From the NCBI GenBank assembly GCA_049334165.1, contig JBEGHD010000001.1: a stretch of DNA of 64,000 bases; one strand, 5' to 3'. This DNA is from JBEGHD01 sp049334165 (GTDB lineage Bacteria; Bacteroidota; Bacteroidia; Flavobacteriales_D; Sanyastnellaceae). The translations under genes were made by a program, and so were the position numbers. Position 1 is the first letter of the stretch; each line of letters opens with the position of its first letter. Below are positions 43,509-50,498 of the stretch, piece by piece. Under the pieces are notes generated by a model that worked only from the letters and a program-made list of their open reading frames with translations, did not search any database and was not told the DNA's origin.

Positions 43509-43627
43509 AAAAGCCTTCCCCGGGCGAACCGAAGAAGGCTTAACTCACGCAATTCCTAAGGGTGTTGGGTTGTAAGTTGTAGATAGAATAATTGATTCAT
43601 TCTGCACCCCATCTTGCGATGAATGTT
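43503..43627 (-). ncRNA. Candidate small RNA on the - strand
   Basis: No protein gene lies here on either strand, yet the - strand shows a complete transcription unit. TTG at 43656-43654 and TATATTTG at 43638-43631 (15-bp spacer) would start RNA near 43626. The interior can close with CGCAA/TTGCG (43618-43614 with 43552-43548) and GGGTG/CACCC (43609-43605 with 43564-43560). The unit ends in an 8-bp hairpin AAGCCTTC/GAAGGCTT (43541-43534 with 43518-43511) followed by a T-run. On the + strand the same hairpin has no T-run. Known families such as Flavo-1 or 6S RNA should be tested; I cannot assign one. Confidence 0.45.
43511..43541 (-). terminator. Terminator hairpin in - orientation
   Basis: AAGCCTTC/GAAGGCTT stem with a GC-rich loop. 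The T-run on the - strand overlaps the stop codon of the + strand methyltransferase gene. It may double as a poor + strand terminator. Confidence 0.6.
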
Positions 43628-43769
43628 CTTCAAATATAAGTGCTCTTCTCTGGCAAAAGTGTAAGACAACCTTCGATAAGCTTTGTGGGAACTGTCTGAC
43701 ACTGAGAACTATTTGCATTGAGTGATTTGAGGAGACCACTACCACTGTGGCTCAATAGTAGCTTAACAA

Positions 43770-43801
43770 TTGAGTAAGCCGAAAATATTACCTTATTTTT
43801 G
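43770..43801 (+). promoter_or_regulatory. Promoter of the universal stress protein gene
   Basis: TTG at 43770-43772, a 21-bp spacer, then TATTTTTG at 43794-43801: a full match to the Bacteroidota TTG-N(17-23)-TAnnTTTG promoter. It is 27 bp before the ATG at 43829 and is the best promoter in the window. Confidence 0.75.
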
Positions 43802-43828
43802 CCCGGTAAATTTCTCAAGAACAAGGCC

Positions 43829-44662
43829 ATGAGCAAAAGAAAAATATTAGTTCCCACAGATTTTTCGAAAATCGGTAACACTGCTATCGACCACGCACTG
43901 GTGACAGCCAAATCGCTCGATGCGGATATTTACATTCTCCATATCGTTGGCAATAAGAAGGACTTGCCCGAAGCGCAAAACATCCTTTCAGAACTGGCGA
44001 AGCAGGTTAAGGAAAATCACGGTGTTGAAGTAAACACTATTCCACGTATCGGATCGATTTACGAAGACATCGACAACGTTGGAGTTGAGATTGGTGCTGA
44101 CCTGGTGATCATGGGAACTCACGGTCTTAGAGGAATGCAATTTATCACCGGTGGGCGCGCTATCAGAATTGTAACGAGCTCTTCAATTCCATTCATTGTT
44201 GTTCAGGAAAAGGGAATTGGTCCGGAAGGTTATGATGACATTGTGGTGCCGCTTGACCTCAGCAAAGAGACCAAGCAAAAGCTCAAGATTGTTTCCGACA
44301 TGGCAAAGTATTTCAAATCTCGCATCCATCTGATTTCGCCAGACGAGAAAGATGAGTTCTTGAAAAAGCAACTCGAACGAAACATCAACTTTGCCCGTGA
44401 ATTCTTCAATGAAAAGGGTATCAAGTACACCGTAAAGATCAAGGGAAAGTCTGAGAGTGGCTTCTCAAAAGCGGTAATCGCCCACGCCAAAGAAAGCAAT
44501 GCAGACCTGATTTGCATTATGAATCTCTACGAGAAAAGTTTGATGGGAATGATTGGTGGAAAATATGAGCAGCGCATCATCACCAACGAACATCAGATTC
44601 CTGTGATGTGCGTGAACCCCGTGGAGACTTACGTGATGAACCGTTCGGTTTTCGCGAGCTAA
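43829..44662 (+). CDS. Two-domain universal stress protein
   Basis: The 277-residue cytosolic protein is made of two UspA folds. The first (about 1-140) begins KRKILVPTDFSKIGNTAIDHAL and ends with GADLVIMGTHGLRGMQFITGGRAIRIV, a near-complete ATP-binding signature G-x2-G-x9-G. The second (about 145-277) has DDIVVPLDLSKETKQKL and ADLICIMNLYEKSLMGMIGG and looks degenerate at the nucleotide site. The ATG at 43829 is chosen over an upstream in-frame alternative lying near the promoter. The stop overlaps that of the SpoIIE-type gene by 4 bp (CTAA). Role inferred: stress or nutrient response. Confidence 0.9.
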   Translation: MSKRKILVPTDFSKIGNTAIDHALVTAKSLDADIYILHIVGNKKDLPEAQNILSELAKQVKENHGVEVNTIPRIGSIYEDIDNVGVEIGADLVIMGTHGLRGMQFITGGRAIRIVTSSSIPFIVVQEKGIGPEGYDDIVVPLDLSKETKQKLKIVSDMAKYFKSRIHLISPDEKDEFLKKQLERNINFAREFFNEKGIKYTVKIKGKSESGFSKAVIAHAKESNADLICIMNLYEKSLMGMIGGKYEQRIITNEHQIPVMCVNPVETYVMNRSVFAS

Positions 44663-46443
44663 ACGCGGACGCCAATCACCAGAATATCGTCTACCTGTTC
44701 GTAGTCGCCCTTCCAGTCGAGGAGCGAGTCGATGAGTCGATCTTCCTGAGCTTTCATTGGGAGGTCTGAGATTTCCAGGATGAGTTCACGGAACTGTTTC
44801 TTCATAAACTTCTTTCCCTTTTCTCCTCCAAACTGGTCAGCAAAGCCATCGGAAAAAACGTATACGTTGTCGCCCTTCTTGAGCTGAATACTGTGATTGG
44901 TGAATTCAGGTGCGTCAGCATCAAAGTCGCCAATGGACATCTTGTCTCCGGGATACTGCCTGAGTTTGCCACCTCGCACAATAAAAATGGGATTTTGTGC
45001 TCCGGCACATTCAAGTTTCAGTGACTCCGTATCGAGCATACACATAGCCAGATCCATTCCATCGCGCGCTACAGTTGAGTTGTCTTCGCCAAATCGCAGG
45101 GCTTCACTAGCCAGGCGATTGAGGTTACTGAGGATTGATGCTGGCCGGGTAAATACCTTGGTTACCTGATTGAGGGCATTGTGACCAACGAGGCTCATGA
45201 ATGCTCCTGGAACACCGTGTCCGGTGCAGTCTACGGCTGCCCAAATCTTCTTTTTGCCCAAATCCTTAAACCAGTAGAAATCTCCAGAAACGATGTCTCT
45301 CGGCCGGTAGAGCACAAAAGATTCTGGGAACATGTTGCTGATTTGCTCATCCGTAGGAAGAATCGTTTGTTGGATTCGCTTTGCGTAGTTGATGCTGTCG
45401 GTGAGGTCCTTGTAAAGATCAGTCACCTGCTCTTTTTGCTTCTCGATCTCTTCTTTTTGGTGTAGCACCTCGTTGGTTCGCTCAATAACTTTCGACTCCA
45501 GCACCCGCTCGTTTTCGGCCAGGCTGTCGCGCATTTTCAAAAGGGCGTGTCCCAGCTCATCGCTCTCACTGAGAGGTTGATAGCGCGCATTAAAATTTCC
45601 ATTTCCAAGCTGCTGAGAAAATTCCTTTGTTCGGTTCAAGCCAGTCACCAGCCGATTCAAAGCGATGGTCATTTCTCCAATTTCATCGTTGGTAGCTTTC
45701 ATGGGTTTGTGCGGATACATTCCCTTACCGAGGTAAAGCAGCGTCTTTTTGAGATGATTCACCGGCCGCACAATGGAGCGAATGGTGATCAGGGCAATCA
45801 CCACTCCGAAAATTATGACGAAGGCAGAAATGTTCACCAGATAAATTTGCAGCGTGTCAAAGCTGCCGATCATGTCATCGCGGATATTTTTCTCATTGTT
45901 CTGAAGAAACTGAATGAGCTCTCCAAGTCCCTCCTGAATTTCGCTGTGAAAAGTCGGCACTTCTTCGCCCTGTTCCATGAGCAGCTCAGCGCGCATCACA
46001 TTTTGAGGATCTTCGTAGCTCGCAAAATCGGGAAGCATGTATTCGATGTTTTCGTACATCAAAAACAAATTCTCAATCTCCACTTTTACACTTTGAAAGA
46101 GCTCTCGTTCTTGCTCTGTCCAGCTCTCGGAGTACTTTTCAATTTCGTTGATTTGGCTGGGAATGGTCTTGTTGACGAGGTGGCGAAGCTCAGCTTTCTC
46201 GGGCTCGTCTTCACGCGACTGGATGTAAACCCACTGACGTGCCAGCATAACCGATCGGGCAACTTCGTGGCGCAGGTTTTCAATGGCCCTCAGCGAGGGT
46301 GAATAAACCTCGTTGATTTGATCGTTGATCTGCCGGCTTTCCTGAAGCGTTTTGTTGGTGAGGTAAAAGACAAGGCCGACTGCAGCTATGAACAAGCCGA
46401 ATCCGAGAGCTATTTTTCCAGATATAGAAAGCTTAAACTTCAT
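44659..46443 (-). CDS. HAMP-domain membrane sensor with SpoIIE-type (PP2C) phosphatase output
   Basis: A 594-residue signalling protein. Seen in order: a membrane helix (about 10-30), an extracytoplasmic helical sensor region (about 30-190), a second helix (IYLVNISAFVIIFGVVIALI), HAMP (IRSIVRPVNHLKKTLLYLGKG), a coiled coil (LESKVIERTNEVLHQKEEIEKQKEQ), and a C-terminal SpoIIE/RsbU-like phosphatase with VSGDFYWFKDLG, AAVDCTGHGVPGAFMSLVGH and YVFSDGFADQFGG metal-binding motifs. Such proteins control anti-sigma antagonists or similar partners by dephosphorylation. The ATG at 46443 is favoured over a TTG overlapping the upstream gene. It is the last gene of a YfiR-TPR-SpoIIE unit. Confidence 0.9.
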   Translation of the reverse strand: MKFKLSISGKIALGFGLFIAAVGLVFYLTNKTLQESRQINDQINEVYSPSLRAIENLRHEVARSVMLARQWVYIQSREDEPEKAELRHLVNKTIPSQINEIEKYSESWTEQERELFQSVKVEIENLFLMYENIEYMLPDFASYEDPQNVMRAELLMEQGEEVPTFHSEIQEGLGELIQFLQNNEKNIRDDMIGSFDTLQIYLVNISAFVIIFGVVIALITIRSIVRPVNHLKKTLLYLGKGMYPHKPMKATNDEIGEMTIALNRLVTGLNRTKEFSQQLGNGNFNARYQPLSESDELGHALLKMRDSLAENERVLESKVIERTNEVLHQKEEIEKQKEQVTDLYKDLTDSINYAKRIQQTILPTDEQISNMFPESFVLYRPRDIVSGDFYWFKDLGKKKIWAAVDCTGHGVPGAFMSLVGHNALNQVTKVFTRPASILSNLNRLASEALRFGEDNSTVARDGMDLAMCMLDTESLKLECAGAQNPIFIVRGGKLRQYPGDKMSIGDFDADAPEFTNHSIQLKKGDNVYVFSDGFADQFGGEKGKKFMKKQFRELILEISDLPMKAQEDRLIDSLLDWKGDYEQVDDILVIGVRV

Positions 46444-46469
46444 GGCTGGCGTTGAAATTCCGGAAGTGA

Positions 46470-47375
46470 TCAATCGCGGATCTCACCGGACTTGATCAAC
46501 TCTTCCAATCGGTTTTTGTATTGATTCGACTTCTGCTCCTCACTCAAACTTCTGTAGATCGCCATCAATCCTTTTAGCGTTTCCTTTCGGTTGGGGCGCT
46601 GGCTATGGGCCTCCAGCATATAGGGAAGTGACTGCTTAAAGAGTTTTACGCTCTCGTCCTGAATCATGATCAACTCATAGATCTCGGTGTTGTAGTTCAC
46701 CTGGCGAATTTTATAAGCTCCCTGATTGTAGTAGTTGATAGCGATGTTGTAGTTAGCCTGGTAGTCCGTGGGATCCATCTCAAGCACTTTCTTGTAGTAC
46801 TCGATGGCCTTGTCGATATAAATCTGATTTTGCTCGCGATTTCTTTCGTAGAGCTTTCGATAGCCTGATCCGAGTGCTTTGTAAAGTTCGATTTTCTCTG
46901 CAGTGTAATCCTTGTCCGGATCAAAAAGCGGATAGAGGGAGCGGTACTTTTTGAAGAAATATTCCGGCTCGTTTTGATTTTGGTAAGTGAGATTGTAGGT
47001 GGCATCAACAGCATCGTTGAAGTAAGACACTGCCAGGAACTTGGCCGCCTTCCCGATGAGCTCATCGTACTTTCCTTCTTTGTCGAGTTCCACCGCCCGC
47101 TTGATTGAAGCCACGGCAATCTCCCTGTTTTCGGAATACTTGTCGCGATTGTCGCGCTGCTTGTAGATCTCTTTGAAAATATATCCTTTCACAAACCAGG
47201 CGTATGGATCCTTTGCCACAGCTGGGTTTCGCAGAGCATCCTCAATGGTTTCTCTCGCTTCCGAAAGCTCACCTGCTTCGCACTGGCGAGCGGCTTGTTT
47301 CACAAGATCAGACTGAGCCTGAGCGCCAAATGCGATCAGTAGCAAAAATGCGATATGTAGGATTGCACTTTTCAT
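46470..47375 (-). CDS. Periplasmic TPR protein
   Basis: The 301-residue precursor has a signal peptide (residues 1-20, ending IAFGAQAQS) followed by tetratricopeptide-like helices throughout. Examples are AARQCEAGELSEARETIEDAL, IDKAIEYYKKVLEMDPTDYQANYNIAINYYNQGAY and MLEAHSQRPNRKETLKGLMAIY. No enzymatic motif is present. It is coupled to the upstream YfiR gene by a 4-bp ATGA overlap and lies 26 bp before the phosphatase gene. Likely a periplasmic scaffold that feeds a signal to the HAMP sensor; inference from operon structure. Confidence 0.82.
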   Translation of the reverse strand: MKSAILHIAFLLLIAFGAQAQSDLVKQAARQCEAGELSEARETIEDALRNPAVAKDPYAWFVKGYIFKEIYKQRDNRDKYSENREIAVASIKRAVELDKEGKYDELIGKAAKFLAVSYFNDAVDATYNLTYQNQNEPEYFFKKYRSLYPLFDPDKDYTAEKIELYKALGSGYRKLYERNREQNQIYIDKAIEYYKKVLEMDPTDYQANYNIAINYYNQGAYKIRQVNYNTEIYELIMIQDESVKLFKQSLPYMLEAHSQRPNRKETLKGLMAIYRSLSEEQKSNQYKNRLEELIKSGEIRD

Positions 47376-47911
47376 TTTATCGCCCAGTTTTTAATCTTAT
47401 CTCCGAGAATTATTTTCCGCTGGTCCGCCTCCTTTTCATTTATTTCAAATCGAATGTTGCCTTCCTGCACCACAAAGTTGATCATGACACCTTCATCGAG
47501 AGCTCCCGAAAAATCGGATATGATCATTGTGCTTTTCTTCGATAACTTCTTGGTGAGTTCAGAAAGTTCTTTTCGTTTTTCCTTGGAAACGAAGAGTACA
47601 TGCGGCCTTTTTATCTCACTCACAGACTCGAACTGTGTAACCTCGAGCATCTGACTTCCGATCGACTTGGTGGCGTACTTGTCCAGCAATTCTTCGAAGA
47701 CATTTTCGTCACCGTAAACTCCAACGTGGAATTTACCCGATTTATATTCGTCAGGCCAATCGGAGTATTTCGAGAAGTTAAAGAGATAGTTTGCCTTGAT
47801 CATGGCCACAGTGTTGGCTTCGTCAATCTGCGCGTCATCTCCCTCAGAGTTTGAAACCCCCGAGGAAACTAGCACCAGTGCCAAAAATGTTATACAAAGC
47901 CCTCTGATCAA
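47372..47911 (-). CDS. YfiR-family (DUF4154) periplasmic protein
   Basis: The 179-residue precursor has a signal-like N-terminus from a TTG start (IRGLCITFLALVLVSSGVSNS). The YfiR/DUF4154 fold is visible in MIKANYLFNFSKYSDWPDEYKSG, FHVGVYGDENVFEEL, KRPHVLFVSKEKRKEL and GVMINFVVQEGNIRFEIN. In Pseudomonas YfiR is a periplasmic repressor of a membrane diguanylate cyclase. In Bacteroidota the family often sits upstream of HAMP-type sensors, as here. It probably controls the SpoIIE-type phosphatase two genes downstream. Its stop overlaps the TPR gene start. Confidence 0.82.
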   Translation of the reverse strand: MIRGLCITFLALVLVSSGVSNSEGDDAQIDEANTVAMIKANYLFNFSKYSDWPDEYKSGKFHVGVYGDENVFEELLDKYATKSIGSQMLEVTQFESVSEIKRPHVLFVSKEKRKELSELTKKLSKKSTMIISDFSGALDEGVMINFVVQEGNIRFEINEKEADQRKIILGDKIKNWAIK

Positions 47912-48216
47912 TATCTTACAAGTTAAGATGCGTTACTCTCTGTGCAGTTAACAAAAATAACTCTTGAGCTCCGCAGGCTGAGAAAAGGAGAATTTGTTTA
48001 TCAACCTGTTGGTGTGTAAAATAGAAAGGTTGCGGGTTTGTGAGTAGTTGATGACCGTGGGAAGTAGGTAATTGGGGGATTGAGGTGACTTGGGGATTGA
48101 GGAGGCTCAAGCTAATACATTATTAAACTTTTACCGGCTAGTACCTGAGGGTGTCGAGATAAAGTAGAGACAAGGTGATGGGGCCTGTGCGGTTTTGATC
48201 ATGATTTTTGGAATTT

Positions 48217-48306
48217 GGTGCTTCTGGGAAAAGTCCCAGTGGGACGACATTTTGGTAGATATTGGCATTTTCCAAATTTACAAAGCTCCAGAGGAGCGGC
48301 ATTATG
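48217..48306 (-). repeat. 90-nt dispersed palindromic repeat, copy A
   Basis: On the - strand it reads CAT.ATG.CGCTCCTC.GGAGCTT, a 24-nt variable spacer, CTACCAAAATGTCGTCCC, then .CTGGGACTTT and ..CCA.AAGCA. The two palindromes are GCTCCTCTGGAGC and GTCCCACTGGGAC. The copy at 56391-56480 (+) has the same blocks, the same order and exactly the same total length. Confidence 0.8.
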
Positions 48307-48341
48307 GTAAGTATTCCCAAGGGAAAAAGTAGTATTGAATG

Positions 48342-48378
48342 AAAAAAAGCACAACCAGCGTCCGCCAGTTGTGCTTTT
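48342..48378 (-). terminator. Ferritin gene terminator
   Basis: The 11-bp perfect stem AAAAGCACAAC/GTTGTGCTTTT (48345-48355 with 48368-48378) has T-runs on both sides, so it could act in either direction. The nearest transcript is the leftward ferritin gene. Confidence 0.85.
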
Positions 48379-48425
48379 CTAAAATTTATTGAAGGACTAA
48401 AATTCCTCCTCTTTAAATATTGAGT

Positions 48426-48935
48426 TTAACTCGGATCGATCATCGGAACATTCATGCTCTCCAGGTCGCGATCGAATAGGTAGAGACCACTTTTATTGTC
48501 TCCAATCAGTTCCACTTTGTCCACGAGTGTACGTGCCAGGCCTTCTTCTTCAATTTGCTCAGAAACATACCACTGCATGAAATTGTGCGTGGTGTAATCC
48601 TTCTCAGAAAGGCAGATGTCAACCACATTGTTGATGGCTTTGGTCACGCGAACTTCGTGTGCGTAGAGGGTTGTGAAAATATCGTGGATGCCTTTGAATT
48701 CCGCAGGCGGCTCATCGAGTTTTGGAATTTTCGCCTGTCCTCCACGCTCGTTGATAAACTTGATCAACTTAAGCATGTGCTCGCGTTCCTCGTCAGAATG
48801 AACGTAGAGAAAACGGGCTACTCCGTTGTATCCCTCTACCTCGGCCCAGCTCGCCATAGCCAGGTAAAATTGCGATGATTCGGCTTCAATCAGCACTTGC
48901 TCGTTGAGCGCTTTTTCTATCTTTTTTGCTATCAT
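48426..48935 (-). CDS. Non-haem ferritin
   Basis: A 169-residue four-helix-bundle iron-storage protein that assembles into a 24-mer and oxidises Fe(II) at its di-iron centre. Ferroxidase ligands can be placed: Glu in LIEAESSQFYLAMASWAE, the EEREHM pair, and EEEGL with VSEQIEEEG further on. Length and layout match bacterial FtnA rather than haem-binding bacterioferritin (no interface Met for haem). It is monocistronic, with a -7 box TAGCTTTG at 48965-48958 and its own terminator. A second, unrelated iron store (encapsulin with EncFtn) lies 11 kb away. Confidence 0.95.
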   Translation of the reverse strand: MIAKKIEKALNEQVLIEAESSQFYLAMASWAEVEGYNGVARFLYVHSDEEREHMLKLIKFINERGGQAKIPKLDEPPAEFKGIHDIFTTLYAHEVRVTKAINNVVDICLSEKDYTTHNFMQWYVSEQIEEEGLARTLVDKVELIGDNKSGLYLFDRDLESMNVPMIDPS

Positions 48936-48957
48936 AGTCTTACTTTTTTCGGTTACT

Positions 48958-48965
48958 CAAAGCTA
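48958..48965 (-). promoter_or_regulatory. Ferritin gene -7 box
   Basis: TAGCTTTG on the - strand matches TAnnTTTG, 22 bp before the ferritin ATG. No -33 TTG is seen at 17-23 bp. Confidence 0.45.
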
Positions 48966-49055
48966 ACGAATTCGCTCGATCTTCCCAGGTTGGGCGGTCA
49001 ATTTAGAATGGTTCTTGCCTGAAAAAACCCAGAGAATTCCAGCTTTCCAGAAATT

Positions 49056-50375
49056 CTACTTTATCTCAACTCTAAAAACGCGTTCAGTGTTCTCCGTGAT
49101 CCTAAAAGGATGTGCCACCCGAAAGCCGACAATCCAGGCAATTTCGCCTGCCGACTCGATCACCATAACCCGGTCTTTCTCAAAAACCGGCACTTTCTTC
49201 TGTATCAGGAAATCACTCACTTTCTGTTTACCGTTCATACCCAGTGGTTGGAATTTATCGCCCTGCTGCCAGAGTCGAAGAGTGAGCGGAAACGTCAAAT
49301 TGTCGAGATCCAGGAAAGCCTGATTTGAATTAGCAGATTTAAAATCGTTCGAAACAGCCTCTTCCGAAAATTCCAACTTCAGAGGTTTATCGATTGAACT
49401 CTGTCCACGCTCAATTTGCTGGCTTTCAATTTCGTTATTCTGATTTGGAACAAAAACCAGATGCTCTCGCTCGCGGAAGATTTTTCCTGAATTCGTCTCC
49501 ACAAACTTTCCCGACTGGCTTTCGGCAAGGTCTTTCACCTGATCGATCTGCACCGGCTCCAGACCCCAGCCTTCACTCAGGTGCTTCAAAAGAGCGCTTT
49601 TCTCGCGAACATCCTTCCAGCGCTTTAGGTCGAGATAAGACTTTTCACCTTCAGTGTGCACGAGTTTCTCTGTCAGACCAGCCAAATGATTTTCAATAGC
49701 TGGTTTCAGTTCTGCAAAATGATCGATAGCCTCTGCAATGTGTTTTGAAGCTCCGGGCTTTATTTTTTCCAGCTCGGGGATCACGAGGTTTCGCAGTTCA
49801 TTTCGAGAGTAGTTGTTTTCAAAATTCGTTTGATCTTCTCTGAAAGGGACTTTCTCCGTTTCTGAAAACGCCCGAATCTCTTCTTTAGAAGCCCATAGCA
49901 ATGGCCGGATGACCTTTCCGTTTTGTGGAGACATCGAAGACCAGGCGCGATAGCCACCTCCGCGAATAAGGTTAAAGAGAAATGTTTCTACGGCATCATC
50001 GCGGTGGTGGGCCGTGGCAATCTTTGAGTAGTCGAAGAGCTCACAGAGCTTCTCGAACCACTCGTAGCGAAGCCTTCTGGCAGCTTCCTGAGTTCCCACT
50101 TTCCATTTTGCTTTCGCTTTAGCCACATCAAATTTATTGCTGTTAAAAGCGATGTCGTTTTCTTCCGCAAACTGCTCTACCAGTTCTGCATCCAGATCAG
50201 ATTCCTCACCTCTCAATCCAAAGTTGCAATGAGCAATTCCGAAGTCCAATTCGCTGTCGATAAAAAGCTGTGCCATCACCATCGAATCTACTCCGCCCGA
50301 AACGGCCAGCAGAACCCGATCGCTTTTGCTAACCAGTTGGTGCTCAGAAAAGTATTTCTCAAACTGAGTTTTCAT
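49056..50375 (-). CDS. tilS: tRNA(Ile)-lysidine synthetase
   Basis: TilS converts C34 of the CAU-anticodon isoleucine tRNA to lysidine so it reads AUA. The 439-residue protein has the PP-loop VLLAVSGGVDSMVMAQ, FGIAHCNFGLRGEESD, IATAHHRDDAVETFLFNLIRGGG, and a C-terminal domain ending FLIQKKVPVFEKDRVMVIE..GEIAWIVGFRVAHPFRIT. The ATG at 50375 is chosen; the longer frame adds 39 residues with no family support and runs towards the divergent gene. It is transcribed alone. Confidence 0.94.
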   Translation of the reverse strand: MKTQFEKYFSEHQLVSKSDRVLLAVSGGVDSMVMAQLFIDSELDFGIAHCNFGLRGEESDLDAELVEQFAEENDIAFNSNKFDVAKAKAKWKVGTQEAARRLRYEWFEKLCELFDYSKIATAHHRDDAVETFLFNLIRGGGYRAWSSMSPQNGKVIRPLLWASKEEIRAFSETEKVPFREDQTNFENNYSRNELRNLVIPELEKIKPGASKHIAEAIDHFAELKPAIENHLAGLTEKLVHTEGEKSYLDLKRWKDVREKSALLKHLSEGWGLEPVQIDQVKDLAESQSGKFVETNSGKIFREREHLVFVPNQNNEIESQQIERGQSSIDKPLKLEFSEEAVSNDFKSANSNQAFLDLDNLTFPLTLRLWQQGDKFQPLGMNGKQKVSDFLIQKKVPVFEKDRVMVIESAGEIAWIVGFRVAHPFRITENTERVFRVEIK

Positions 50376-50498
50376 CTTCCTTCGGATAAGATTCTGTAAA
50401 TGAGTTGTTAAAATTAGGAGTTTTGGGCAACCTTTGAGCTTTAGCGAAGTATATTCGTAGGCATACAAATCATACGTCAAACAACTAAACAAAAATCA

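Larger units (their letters stand above)
47912..48425. other. 514-bp intergenic region: direct repeats, 90-nt dispersed repeat, ferritin terminator
   Basis: It separates the YfiR operon start from the ferritin gene end. Contents: two GGGGATTGAGG direct repeats (48075-48085 and 48092-48102), a 90-nt palindromic repeat (48217-48306) and the ferritin terminator (48342-48378). No credible ORF. Nothing further is recognised in 47930-48060. Confidence 0.6.

Noticed and set aside
43545..43745. 66-codon frame on the - strand in the candidate small-RNA region
   Set aside because: No homology pattern, a weak start, and it would begin upstream of the promoter box proposed for the RNA.
45547..46302. 251-residue open frame on the + strand
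   Set aside because: It is antisense to the HAMP/SpoIIE gene; its composition (Leu, Phe, His) is that of a shadow frame.
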